A DNA stretch of 46,215 nt from positions 1 to 46,215 of the forward strand of contig JBNKDD010000011.1 of assembly GCA_050288085.1 (NCBI GenBank). The letters run 5' to 3'. Shown here piece by piece: positions 1-7,657 of the stretch. The DNA comes from JBNKDD01 sp050288085 (GTDB lineage Bacteria; Chloroflexota; Anaerolineae; Aggregatilineales; UBA3940). The position numbers were made by a program, and so were the translations under genes. The notes under the pieces were generated by a model. It did no database searches. It saw nothing but the letters and a program-made list of their open reading frames with translations, and had not been told where the DNA came from. Each line of letters begins with the position of its first letter. Within the stretch, counting starts at the first letter, position 1.

Positions 1-1
1 G

Positions 2-107
2 ACCTCACCCCTGCTCTCACGCGCTCCAGCGCGTTCGATCTTTCCCCTCTCCATTTTGGAGAGAGGGAGAGAGAACTGCCATTTGGCAGTTCGGAAGGGG
101 GTGAGGT
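2..107. repeat. Intergenic inverted-repeat element, CTCACCCC family
   Basis: The outer arms ACCTCACCCC (2-11) and GGGGTGAGGT (98-107) are perfect inverted repeats. Inside them lie a purine/pyrimidine-rich hairpin and a perfect hairpin, GAACTGCC (73-80) with GGCAGTTC (85-92). It sits just downstream of the leftward operon that ends at 130, so its RNA could also help end that transcript, although there is no T-run. A similar outer arm recurs at 5817-5830, and a related element lies at 7656-7740. The element may extend beyond the left edge of the window. Confidence 0.6.
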
Positions 108-129
108 TGACCTACGTAAAGAGCCCAAC

Positions 130-1161
130 CTACTCCCCAACAATCTCCCGCAGGCTCGTCCATATGGCCTCTTCCCGATCGGCGATCTCCGGCAGCGGAG
201 CGACGACTTCCGGCAGGCGGGCCGCCGGGTCGGGTGATTCGTGGGCGGCTTTGAACCCCTCGGCGACCTCCTGCCATCGATCTCCGACCGCCCGCAGTTC
301 TTCGCCGCAGTTAGCGATCCGGTCATCGCCAATAATCTGGGCCGCTTCTTTGAGGAATCGCCCGTACATATAGCGGAAGATTCCGCCGCCGGTGCCGCCT
401 GTCGCATCGATGAAAATGAAGTTATTGAAGCAGGCCCAACGCAGTTCTTCCGGCTCCATCTTGGCGGGCCACTTGAGTGTTTCCTTTTGTGCTTTGCGGA
501 TTCCCCTCACCCCGAAATTCGAGATCGGCCCTTCGAGCATGTTGGCGCTCGTCTCGCGGATTGCCTGCCGGGTTTCATCCGGGGTGGGTATCCGCTTCTT
601 GCTGAAGTCGAAAGTGAACCATTGATGCTGGGGCGGGAAGGGCTGAAAGGTTGAGCCGCGAGCCTTCTCCAATTCGTCAAGCGTCACCGGGTAGAGTTTG
701 TCATCACGGTCGGCGATCAGCACGGTGCGGCTGTCCGGGTCGTAGCCACCAACGGCGATGGCGTGCCCGCCGAAGTGATACTCTTCGGGGAATTCAAAAT
801 AGGGGAGAAAACCCATATCGACCATCAGCATGACCGGCTGGCCCGCTTCGAGTTGTTCGAGCAGAGTCTTCTCGGCTTTGCGGGCGCTGCCGGTCCGAAA
901 CTGTTCGACCTTCACCCCGGTGCGCCGACCGGTGATGATCTCTAAACCTTCTTCGCCGGGCCGGGCAAAGTTGCCCCGACCGCCGTACATGGGCGGCGCT
1001 CCCTTTTGATGCCAGTACATGAATCCCAGCCCACCCCCGATGCCCAACAGCATATCCTCACTGAGGGGGTGATCGTGGAAATGGTAGATATGCAGCATCG
1101 ACCCGGTGATGCAGTGATGTGTCTCTAGTGATTTAAAACCATCAAATGGTTGAAGTGACAT
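130..1161 (-). CDS. BtrH-like N-terminal domain / DUF4872 protein
   Basis: This 343-residue protein resembles the family with an N-terminal BtrH domain followed by DUF4872. BtrH itself is an acyltransferase of butirosin biosynthesis. Visible candidates for a papain/C39-like catalytic set are Cys17 in an HHC motif, His133 in FGGHAIAVGGYD and Asp151 in IADRDD; this triad is inferred, not shown. There is no signal peptide, so the protein is probably cytoplasmic. An upstream in-frame start exists at 1230, but the start at 1161 has a strong AAGGAG ribosome-binding site and avoids overlap with the macro-domain gene. It is the last gene of the leftward five-gene operon, 13 bases after the macro gene. 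Its substrate is unknown; a role in peptide or amine acylation or cleavage is possible. Confidence 0.8.
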   Translation of the reverse strand: MSLQPFDGFKSLETHHCITGSMLHIYHFHDHPLSEDMLLGIGGGLGFMYWHQKGAPPMYGGRGNFARPGEEGLEIITGRRTGVKVEQFRTGSARKAEKTLLEQLEAGQPVMLMVDMGFLPYFEFPEEYHFGGHAIAVGGYDPDSRTVLIADRDDKLYPVTLDELEKARGSTFQPFPPQHQWFTFDFSKKRIPTPDETRQAIRETSANMLEGPISNFGVRGIRKAQKETLKWPAKMEPEELRWACFNNFIFIDATGGTGGGIFRYMYGRFLKEAAQIIGDDRIANCGEELRAVGDRWQEVAEGFKAAHESPDPAARLPEVVAPLPEIADREEAIWTSLREIVGE

Positions 1162-1174
1162 GTTGGTGTTCTCC

Positions 1175-1642
1175 TTATTCGCCTTCGATATAGGTTTCGT
1201 ATACGTACAGGGTGCCTGGCCAAGCGGCAAATACCTGCTCGATCATGGCCTTGACCTTTTTCCACGAGAGGCCGCCGTAGCCCACACCGATCCGGGGGAT
1301 GGCAATCGATTCGATTACCTCATTATCGGCCTGTTGACGCATATTGGTGAGCGCGGCTTCGACTGCCTCATAGGTGGCACGGCCTCGCCAATATTGTTCC
1401 TGTGTGCCCAGGTTGAATACCCAGGGTTGATCGGCGTTTTTCCACAGGAAGCAGTCACCGAGGTTGAATTCACGCGGGTCGGCTTTGCAGCGCCGCCGGT
1501 ATTCCTCGAACATGTCCGGGTAGCGTCCTTTGAACTCGGTTGCGATCCCTGCCCCCATCGATCCCTGGCAGTTGCAGCCATGAGCGAAGGCTTCCGCTTC
1601 GTAACGGTTAACAAACAGGTCACCGGAAATGTATTCAATCAT
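1175..1642 (-). CDS. Macro-domain protein, probable ADP-ribosyl hydrolase
   Basis: This 155-residue protein is a single macro domain. The ADP-ribose-binding loop is seen as HGCNCQGSMGAGIA near residues 21-34, with a second glycine-rich loop, IPRIGVGYGGLSW, towards the C-terminus. The short, stand-alone form and the GAGIA loop resemble the ALC1-like/TARG1/DarG class, which removes ADP-ribose from proteins or DNA or hydrolyses ADP-ribose derivatives. No DarT-like toxin is adjacent, so a toxin-antitoxin role is not supported here. The start overlaps the end of the DUF3795 gene by 8 bases and has a GAGG ribosome-binding site, which indicates translational coupling. The true substrate cannot be told from sequence alone. 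Confidence 0.88.
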   Translation of the reverse strand: MIEYISGDLFVNRYEAEAFAHGCNCQGSMGAGIATEFKGRYPDMFEEYRRRCKADPREFNLGDCFLWKNADQPWVFNLGTQEQYWRGRATYEAVEAALTNMRQQADNEVIESIAIPRIGVGYGGLSWKKVKAMIEQVFAAWPGTLYVYETYIEGE

Positions 1643-1958
1643 CGTGATCCTCTGTCAGATCGTGCCACATTTTGAGCCATCCTTCTTCGTCCAGTTCTCG
1701 AAGCTTTTCCTGGTTATCGATCAGGTCTTGCCCGTACTTTTCCCATTGCTTGGTGAATTGCTTGAACCGGCTGCACGGAAATGTTTTGCATTCATAGCAG
1801 AAGCGCAGGCTTTTCTTTTCCAGGCAGCAGTAGTAGAAACTTTTGCAGCGGCGCTCATGGCAGTAAATTTCTGCACCCTGGCAGCGTCCATCCAGGTAGT
1901 AAGGGCATTCTCCGCAGTAGATTCCACAGGGTGGTATAAATCCATTGTAGGGGGTCAT
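1635..1958 (-). CDS. DUF3795 cysteine-rich protein
   Basis: The 107-residue product is rich in cysteine: CGIYCGEC near the N-terminus, then CQG, YCHERRC, YYCC and CYECKTFPC. This matches DUF3795-type proteins, which are small cytoplasmic proteins with presumed zinc-binding or Fe-S clusters and no established function. The C-terminal third is acidic and cysteine-free. The gene lies 25 bases after the hydrolase gene, and its stop overlaps the start of the macro-domain gene, so the three are probably co-expressed. The ribosome-binding site is weak, which fits coupling to upstream translation. Confidence 0.8.
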   Translation of the reverse strand: MTPYNGFIPPCGIYCGECPYYLDGRCQGAEIYCHERRCKSFYYCCLEKKSLRFCYECKTFPCSRFKQFTKQWEKYGQDLIDNQEKLRELDEEGWLKMWHDLTEDHDD

Positions 1959-1983
1959 TGTGTCACTTTCTGCCCAATTATTT

Positions 1984-3036
1984 CTAGTCCAATCCGCTCA
2001 GGAACGTCTCAACGACCTGGGCGAATACCTCCGGCTGTTCTTCGAAGGGCCAATGCATGGCCCCGTCGATTACCTCGAATTGGGCATTGGGGAAAGCATC
2101 CGAGTAAATACGCGACACCGATTCGGTTTGTAGATCATCCGCGCCATGAATGACCAGCACCGGTGCATCGACTGCCGCCAAAGCATCCCCGTAATCATGA
2201 CGCCTGCCCATGCTGACATACTGGGCATGCACCATCCAGCCGCCCATTTCGCCCTGTTCCGGCAGGTCAATGCCAAGTGCTTTTTGGTAGTACACGCCGA
2301 ACTCGGCATTTTGTGCTACCAGATCGGCCTCAGATTTTGAGAGGAGATCCTGATAATTCATGTATTCATCCATATAGGCGTCGTAATCATCTAACATATC
2401 TTCTGGCAAACGTGCCCTGACCTCTCCAAACAAATCCCCTTCTTTCTGTGGCATGACCAACACATTGGCGGGCGCGATCAGGATCAGCGCTTCGACGTGC
2501 TCCGGGAATTCAGCTGCATACAGCGAGGCCGTAAATCCGCCGAATGAATGCCCGATCAGGATCAGTTTCTCCTCGCCGAGTATCTGGCGGATGCGCTCGA
2601 TATCGGCGATCTGCGCACCGAGGCCAAGCGTCTGTTCGAGCAGTTGGTAAGTCTCAAACCCACTGTCGGGATCAAACCGGTCGAAGGGGCGAGTTGATTG
2701 GCCGCAGCCGCGCTGATCGTAGTAGTGAAACTGGTATTGATCGGTCAGCGATTCCAAGCCTGTCCAGGGATCGATATAGGGTGCGCCCGGCCCGCCATGA
2801 ACGATCAACACGTTTCGTCCCTCGCCCGCCGAAAAATGCCAGAGCCGGATATCCTCTTCAACCTGCCAGAAGTTCTCATCACCGGTTTGCTCCGGCACGT
2901 TGATGGTCGTTTCTTGAACCATCCCCGCTTGGTAAAGCGGCTGGCCCATCATATACCAGAACCCAATCCCACCGGCAGCTACCAATACAACCAGAACCGC
3001 TCCAATAATCAGCGCAATCTTCAACCCTTTTGACAT
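1984..3036 (-). CDS. Membrane-anchored alpha/beta hydrolase, proline iminopeptidase-like
   Basis: The 350-residue protein begins with a lysine followed by one hydrophobic segment (about residues 6-30), which should anchor it so that the hydrolase domain faces outside. The oxyanion motif HGGPG (80-84), the strand YYDQRGCGQS, the nucleophile elbow GHSFGG with Ser164, and a late GAMHW His near residue 328 match family S33 (proline iminopeptidase/tricorn-interacting factor) enzymes. These cleave N-terminal residues from peptides, but many relatives are esterases. An AAGGAGG ribosome-binding site precedes the start, and the upstream GyrI-like gene ends 2 bases before it. Catalytic function is likely; the substrate is unknown. 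Confidence 0.88.
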   Translation of the reverse strand: MSKGLKIALIIGAVLVVLVAAGGIGFWYMMGQPLYQAGMVQETTINVPEQTGDENFWQVEEDIRLWHFSAGEGRNVLIVHGGPGAPYIDPWTGLESLTDQYQFHYYDQRGCGQSTRPFDRFDPDSGFETYQLLEQTLGLGAQIADIERIRQILGEEKLILIGHSFGGFTASLYAAEFPEHVEALILIAPANVLVMPQKEGDLFGEVRARLPEDMLDDYDAYMDEYMNYQDLLSKSEADLVAQNAEFGVYYQKALGIDLPEQGEMGGWMVHAQYVSMGRRHDYGDALAAVDAPVLVIHGADDLQTESVSRIYSDAFPNAQFEVIDGAMHWPFEEQPEVFAQVVETFLSGLD

Positions 3037-3038
3037 CT

Positions 3039-3656
3039 CTATACCTCCTTCTGTACCGGCTGGCGCAGCACCGTCTTGAGTTTTTCCGGCGCGACTTTAC
3101 GCGGGTCACCCAGGTAGATTTCATGATGTTTGCCCGCCATCCGATAACCATTTGCCGGGATGAACTCGTGATGCAGCCGGGCCAGCGTTGGCCCTTCATC
3201 CTCGTAGGTGCCGATATGCATGATCTGTACCGACAACCCTTCGTGGTAGTTTTCCAGGCGGAGCTTGTCCAACGCGGGCGGATTTTTCTTGCCTGCACGT
3301 TCAAGCCCCTGTTGATACATTTCCGTGGTGATCCAATCCGGGGTCATGATCATCATCGTCCAATCCCATTGGCTCTTATCGCGGGCGGTGGTGAAGGCGT
3401 CCATGTCTTCAGCCCACCACAGCCCTTCCAGCGGGGGAACAACGTAATCACGGTCTAACTCATTCTTACTGAGAAATTTGATAGCATAAGCCACCGGGAA
3501 CAGGGTCTCGACCGCGTCTTTATATTCCTGGGCCACGTTTGGATCGCCATGTCCATCGATCATCAGGAAGTTCATGGCAGGGACGTCTATCACTTCAAAT
3601 GTGCTTTTGGGCTGGTATAGATGCTTCCATTCCTTCTTGAAATCAACCTTGCTCAT
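3039..3656 (-). CDS. GyrI-like small-molecule-binding domain protein
   Basis: This 205-residue protein matches the stand-alone GyrI-like family: N-terminal KKEWKHLY, a VDVPAMNFLMIDGHGDP-type strand, a WWAEDMD segment, and a C-terminal HHEIYLGDPRK signature. GyrI-like domains bind hydrophobic or cationic drugs, often as the effector domain of MerR or AraC regulators; this one has no DNA-binding domain. A longer frame starts at 3710, but that codon lies inside the predicted promoter. The ATG at 3656 has GGAG 8-9 bases upstream and is chosen. It is the first gene of the operon, so its product may sequester or hydrolyse the compound sensed by the regulator of the 3702-3732 promoter. Confidence 0.85.
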   Translation of the reverse strand: MSKVDFKKEWKHLYQPKSTFEVIDVPAMNFLMIDGHGDPNVAQEYKDAVETLFPVAYAIKFLSKNELDRDYVVPPLEGLWWAEDMDAFTTARDKSQWDWTMMIMTPDWITTEMYQQGLERAGKKNPPALDKLRLENYHEGLSVQIMHIGTYEDEGPTLARLHHEFIPANGYRMAGKHHEIYLGDPRKVAPEKLKTVLRQPVQKEV

Positions 3657-3701
3657 TCTCAAAACTCCGATCTCCAGATACATTTGCGCTGTTCTGATAC
3701 C

Positions 3702-3732
3702 AGCATACACTCTCCGGTAACCGGAGAGTCAA
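3702..3732 (-). promoter_or_regulatory. MerR-type promoter/operator of the GyrI-hydrolase-macro operon
   Basis: Reading the minus strand, a -35 box TTGACT (3727-3732) and a -10 box TATGCT (3702-3707) are separated by 19 bases rather than 17. The spacer is almost wholly occupied by a perfect palindrome with arms ACTCTCCGGT (3709-3718) and ACCGGAGAGT (3720-3729) around one central base. Over-long 19-20 bp spacers with a centred dyad are the established hallmark of MerR-family promoters, where the activator untwists the DNA. Transcription would start about 35-40 bases before the ATG at 3656. No MerR gene is in the window. Confidence 0.8.
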
Positions 3733-3764
3733 GCGGTGAAAATCGCTGTATATCGCTGCCGGGT

Positions 3765-3793
3765 TTGTAGCAGGTCGGACTTAATCGTATACT
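3765..3793 (+). promoter_or_regulatory. Possible metF promoter
   Basis: A good -10 box TATACT (3788-3793) follows a weak -35 box TTGTAG (3765-3770) with a 17-base spacer, about 55 bases before the metF start. Only three of six -35 bases fit consensus. Confidence 0.4.
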
Positions 3794-3846
3794 GATTCTG
3801 GGGCTGGAAATAAGACAAAGAAATTATCCATAACAGGAGCAGGGTT

Positions 3847-4728
3847 ATGAAAATAACTGACATCTGGGAGTCAGGTCAAAAGCCGACGGTATCGTTTGAA
3901 CTCTTTCCTGCCAGGAGCGAGAAGGCGGCTGTCCGGCTTGAAGAAACGATCGGCATACTGGCCGATTTGCAGCCAGACTTTGTGTCCGTCACGTTTGGGG
4001 CAGGCGGGTCTACCCGTGAAGGCTCACACCAATTGATCGAGAAGCTGATCACCGAACATGGGTTGGAGGTGGTCGCTTATTTTGCCGGGTTCGGGTTGGG
4101 GCCAGATGATATCTGTTCCGTTCTGGACAGTTATCAAGCCCTGGGGGTAGGCAGCGTTCTGGTAGTGCGTGGCGATCCGCCCGAAGCAGAGGACTTCACG
4201 CCGCATCCTGAGAGTTTTTCCTATGCATCTGAACTGATGAGCTTTATCCGACCGCGATACGACGGCCTGTGCCTGGGGGTGGCGGCTTACCCTGAGGGGC
4301 ATATTGATGCGGCCAGCAAAGAAAAGGACCTCGAATATCTCAAGCTGAAGGTCGATCAGGGCGCTGAATATATCATCACCAATTATGCCTACGACAACCG
4401 GTACTTCTTCAACTTTGTTGACCGCTGCCGGGCGGCTGGCATCGACCTGCCCATCCTGCCGGGGGTGATGCCCATTTACAGCGTCAAGATGATGGAGACA
4501 TTGTCCAGCTTATGTGGGGCGACGATCACACAGGAGATACGGCAGGGAATCGCTGAGTTGCCGGAGGGAGATAAAGACGCGCTGTTGGGCTGGGGCATTG
4601 AATTTGCGGCCAAACAGTGCGCGGAATTACTGCGGGCCGGTGTGCCCGGTGTGCATATCTACACGATGGATCGCAGTCCGTCGGCAGTCGGCATCGTCAA
4701 TCGATTGAGAGACGAAGGGCTGCTGTAA
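3847..4728 (+). CDS. metF: Methylenetetrahydrofolate reductase
   Basis: The 293-residue protein reduces 5,10-methylene-tetrahydrofolate to 5-methyl-tetrahydrofolate with FAD, the methyl donor for methionine synthesis and for corrinoid-dependent pathways. Family motifs are clear: TVSFELFPAR with the catalytic Glu18, VSVTFGAGGSTR, VVRGDPPE, GVAAYPEGH, and ITNYAYDNRYFFNF with the barrel's flavin-contacting strand. Length fits the catalytic-domain-only bacterial form. An AGGAG ribosome-binding site lies 7-8 bases before the ATG. It is followed after 44 bases by the xylose-isomerase-like gene and may be co-transcribed with it. Partner genes, a homocysteine methyltransferase (12387) and a methyl-THF methyltransferase (18287), lie elsewhere in the window. 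Confidence 0.95.
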   Translation: MKITDIWESGQKPTVSFELFPARSEKAAVRLEETIGILADLQPDFVSVTFGAGGSTREGSHQLIEKLITEHGLEVVAYFAGFGLGPDDICSVLDSYQALGVGSVLVVRGDPPEAEDFTPHPESFSYASELMSFIRPRYDGLCLGVAAYPEGHIDAASKEKDLEYLKLKVDQGAEYIITNYAYDNRYFFNFVDRCRAAGIDLPILPGVMPIYSVKMMETLSSLCGATITQEIRQGIAELPEGDKDALLGWGIEFAAKQCAELLRAGVPGVHIYTMDRSPSAVGIVNRLRDEGLL

Positions 4729-4772
4729 GAGCCGGTCTGATATAGACAGCCCAGTGTGAAAGGGAATAGAAC

Positions 4773-5807
4773 ATGGAAAAGTATGGCTATCGGTTTTCGT
4801 TCGGTCCCTGGAATATTCACGAAGGAGCCGATCCCTTTGGGCCAACGGTGCGCCCTACGGTGAGCTTTGACGACAAGCTGAAGGCTTACGTCGATCTTGG
4901 CTTCGATGTGGTGCAGTTCCACGATGACGACGCGGTACCCAACATCGACAATCTGTCCCCGGCTCAAATCGGTAAGCAGGCCCAGGAGATGCGCCGGAAG
5001 CTCGACGATCACGGGCTGACGGCGGAGTTCGTCGCGCCGCGTTTGTGGGAAAGTCCGATGACAATCGATGGGGCCTATACCTCGAACGATCCAAAAGCCC
5101 GCGCTTATGCCATCGACCGGTCCAAAAAGACGGTGGACATCATGCGCGAATTAGACACCGATTTGATGGTGCTGTGGCTGGCCCGTGAGGGGACTTATAT
5201 GCGCGAGGCGAAGGACGCGGTACAGGCTACAAAATGGCTGCTCGAAGCGGTCAATACCATCCTCGAATATGACAGCCGGGTGCGGATCGCTATCGAGCCG
5301 AAGCCCAACGAGCCGATGGACCTGGCTTACATTCCGACTATCGGGCATGCGATAGCGCTTGGTCTCCAATCCGATGATCCCTCCCGGATGGGGGCGCTGG
5401 TCGAGTCGGCCCACGCGATTCTGGCCGGGCTCGATCCCTCAGATGAGATGGCCTTCGCGCTGACCTTCGATAAACTGTTTAGCGTCCACCTCAACGATCA
5501 GAACGGCCTCAAATTTGACCAGGATAAATCCTTCGGGGCGGTCGATCTGCGCCGGGCATTCAACCAGGTCAGGGTGCTGGACGAAAACCGGTACTATGAG
5601 AAGGGCGTAGTCGGCCTCGATGTGAAAGCCCTCCGCACCCAGCCCGCCGAGATCGCGACCAAGCACCTCCGCAATAGCATGGCGATCTTCCTGCGGCTGG
5701 TTGAATTGGTGCGGTCGATGGATCGCGACGCGATTGATGAGGTCATCACGGCACGGGACTACGAGGAATTGGACTGGTTGATCGTCAGTGCGTTGATGGG
5801 GAAGTAG
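4773..5807 (+). CDS. Xylose isomerase-like TIM-barrel protein with a variant metal site
   Basis: The 344-residue protein follows the short class I (Streptomyces-type) xylose isomerase along its length: FHDDD with the ring-opening His50, IEPKPNEP with Glu175 and Lys177, LVESAH with Glu211 and His214, LNDQNG, FDQD with Asp249 and Asp251, and VGLD with Asp283. Compared with the known enzyme, all ligands of metal site 2 are kept, but the site 1 aspartate (Asp245 in Streptomyces numbering) aligns with His239. It therefore may act on a different sugar or use a different metal. Isomerisation of D-xylose or a related aldose in the cytoplasm is the default expectation. It lies 44 bases after metF and upstream of the dehydrogenase and lyxose isomerase genes. 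Confidence 0.85.
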   Translation: MEKYGYRFSFGPWNIHEGADPFGPTVRPTVSFDDKLKAYVDLGFDVVQFHDDDAVPNIDNLSPAQIGKQAQEMRRKLDDHGLTAEFVAPRLWESPMTIDGAYTSNDPKARAYAIDRSKKTVDIMRELDTDLMVLWLAREGTYMREAKDAVQATKWLLEAVNTILEYDSRVRIAIEPKPNEPMDLAYIPTIGHAIALGLQSDDPSRMGALVESAHAILAGLDPSDEMAFALTFDKLFSVHLNDQNGLKFDQDKSFGAVDLRRAFNQVRVLDENRYYEKGVVGLDVKALRTQPAEIATKHLRNSMAIFLRLVELVRSMDRDAIDEVITARDYEELDWLIVSALMGK

Positions 5808-5816
5808 CCAGGAACT

Positions 5817-5830
5817 TGACCTCACCCCTA
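5817..5830. repeat. Solitary arm of the CTCACCCC-type element
   Basis: The bases TTGACCTCACCCCT, just after the xylose-isomerase-like gene, match the outer arm of the element at 2-107. No partner arm is present nearby, so it looks like a remnant. Confidence 0.35.
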
Positions 5831-5859
5831 CCGTTCACAAATCCTTTTTTACAAATAAA

Positions 5860-5888
5860 TTCACACATCGCGGCGGGTGCGGTATGAT
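5860..5888 (+). promoter_or_regulatory. Promoter for the dehydrogenase-lyxose isomerase genes
   Basis: A -35 box TTCACA (5860-5865) and a -10 box TATGAT (5883-5888) are separated by exactly 17 bases and lie about 70 bases before the ATG at 5957. This separates the downstream pair from the metF transcript. Confidence 0.55.
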
Positions 5889-5956
5889 TATGCCCTGACA
5901 TGAATCGCAAAGCAGGGGCACGGCGTTGTCTCTGCGCCAGATAAACAAGGTGCGCG

Positions 5957-6964
5957 ATGAAAGTTATCCTGGTTGGATTGGGGCGCTTCAGCCACATCTG
6001 GATCGATGCAGTCAAGCGATCCAGGAAAGTCAAGCTGGCCGGGCTGGCCGAGTCAAACCCCGAACGGATCGAAGTCCAGGCCGAGAAATACAAGCTCAAG
6101 GCCGACCTGTTTTTCCCCTCTCTGTCGGAAGCCCTGGCTAAGGTCAAAGCCGATGGGATCATCAACCTGACGCCACCGGCAGTCCATCAGGCGGTGTCCA
6201 TCGAGGCGCTGGAAGCGGGTGTACCGGTGCTGTCCGAAAAGCCCTTAGCCGATAATATGGAGGCGGCCCAGGCCATTGTCGATGCAGCCAATGATACCGG
6301 CGTGCTGCACATGGTCTCGCAGAATTACCGCTACAAAAAGCCCTTACTGACCGTCAAACACCTGCTGGGGTCCGGTGAATTGGGCCGGAGCACGTCGATG
6401 GTGGTGCGCTTCGCCAAGGGAACCTACTTCCCCGGATTCCACGATACGCTGGCTTACCCGCTGATCCTGGATATGTCGATCCATCACTTTGACCTGATGC
6501 GCTATTTGCTGGGTCGCGACCCGGTGTCGGTGGCCGGTCACAGTTGGAATCCGCCCTGGGGGTTGTACAAAGGTGATGCCAATACGGCGCTGTTGTTCCG
6601 GTTCCCGGATGATGTGATTGTTTCGTATAGTGGTACATGGAGCGCGACCGGGCAGGAAACATCCTGGAATGGCGATTGGCAGATCGACTGTGAGCACGGC
6701 GTGATTCTGCTCCGGGACGACAAGGTGTATTTGCAGAAGCGGATCGGTGAGGAAGAAAACAAGTACGGGTATACCCAGTATTTGTTCGACGACCTGGCCC
6801 GCGTGAAACCGGTCAAGTCAAAACATGTCGAACAGGATTATGTGCTGCGCGAATTCTACCAGGCAGTGACAAAGGGGATCGCCCCGGCGACGACCTGCCA
6901 GGATAATATAAAATCATTGAAGATGGTGTTTGACGCCATCCAATCATTTAATCAGGGGGTATAG
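5957..6964 (+). CDS. Gfo/Idh/MocA family sugar oxidoreductase
   Basis: This 335-residue protein has an N-terminal Rossmann fold (VGLGRFSH, residues 6-13) and the family's EKPLAD motif with catalytic Lys95. The C-terminal substrate domain holds Asp172 and His176, in the spacing used by inositol/glucose dehydrogenase relatives. Such enzymes oxidise or reduce sugars, inositols or sugar-like rings with NAD(P). The stop codon TAG is directly followed by the ATG of the lyxose isomerase, so both are made from one transcript and the substrate is probably related to a lyxose or mannose derivative. The ribosome-binding site is AAGGTG. The exact substrate is not predictable. Confidence 0.88.
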   Translation: MKVILVGLGRFSHIWIDAVKRSRKVKLAGLAESNPERIEVQAEKYKLKADLFFPSLSEALAKVKADGIINLTPPAVHQAVSIEALEAGVPVLSEKPLADNMEAAQAIVDAANDTGVLHMVSQNYRYKKPLLTVKHLLGSGELGRSTSMVVRFAKGTYFPGFHDTLAYPLILDMSIHHFDLMRYLLGRDPVSVAGHSWNPPWGLYKGDANTALLFRFPDDVIVSYSGTWSATGQETSWNGDWQIDCEHGVILLRDDKVYLQKRIGEEENKYGYTQYLFDDLARVKPVKSKHVEQDYVLREFYQAVTKGIAPATTCQDNIKSLKMVFDAIQSFNQGV

Positions 6965-7657
6965 ATGAAACGTTCAGAAATTAATGCCATCATCCGTGAC
7001 GCGAAAGCCTTTCTGGAGGAGCATCGCTTCCACCTGCCGCCTTTCGCCTTCTGGACACCGGAAGACTGGCAGTCTAAGGGAGAAGAAGTCCGCGAGATCG
7101 TGGAGCATAATTTAGGCTGGGATATCACCGACTTCGGCAGAGGCGACTACGAGCATCTTGGCCTGTTCTTGTTCACCGTGCGGAACGGCACACTCGCCAA
7201 TCTGAAGGCCGGTAAAGGCAAAGTCTACGCCGAAAAAGCGATGATCGTCGGGGATGGTCAGATCACGCCGATGCACCATCACTGGGAGAAGACCGAGGAC
7301 ATCATCAACCGGGGCGGGGGCAAGCTGGTCATCCAGCTTTACAACGCCACCGAGGACGGCGAATTGATGGACACCGATGTGATCGCCATGACGGATGGCA
7401 TCCAGCGGGTGGTCAAGGCCGGGGATACGGTCAGGCTTGGCCCCGGTGAGAGTATCACCCTGCTGCCCTACCAGTATCACAAATTCTGGGGCGAGGAAGG
7501 CCGGGTGTTCGTCGGCGAGGTTTCGACCGTCAACGACGATAACACCGACAACAAGTTCTACAAGCCGGTAGGTCGCTTCCCGGAGATTGAAGAGGACGAG
7601 CCGCCCCTGCATTTATTGGTGGGGGATTATGGGAAGTATTATCAGGTAGGGAAATAG
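6965..7657 (+). CDS. D-lyxose/D-mannose ketol-isomerase (cupin type)
   Basis: The 230-residue cupin protein closely resembles the E. coli-type D-lyxose isomerase: MKRSEIN at the start, GWDITDFG, YAEKAMIV, the metal motif with His104, His106 and Glu111 inside MHHHWEKTED, INRGGGKL, and His172 in YQYHKFW. These four residues match the Mn-binding set of that enzyme. It interconverts D-lyxose and D-xylulose, and D-mannose and D-fructose, in the cytoplasm. The gene starts immediately after the dehydrogenase stop codon. Together with the upstream xylose-isomerase-like protein it could link two pentoses through D-xylulose, although no xylulokinase is seen here. Confidence 0.92.
   Translation: MKRSEINAIIRDAKAFLEEHRFHLPPFAFWTPEDWQSKGEEVREIVEHNLGWDITDFGRGDYEHLGLFLFTVRNGTLANLKAGKGKVYAEKAMIVGDGQITPMHHHWEKTEDIINRGGGKLVIQLYNATEDGELMDTDVIAMTDGIQRVVKAGDTVRLGPGESITLLPYQYHKFWGEEGRVFVGEVSTVNDDNTDNKFYKPVGRFPEIEEDEPPLHLLVGDYGKYYQVGK

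Noticed and set aside
1175..1642. DarTG-type toxin-antitoxin pair around the macro domain
   Set aside because: No DarT-like ADP-ribosyltransferase is next to it, and the neighbours are a DUF3795 protein and a BtrH-like protein.
3657..3710. Upstream start of the GyrI-like protein
   Set aside because: This stretch overlaps the -10 box and the predicted transcription start, so it cannot be translated from that promoter.
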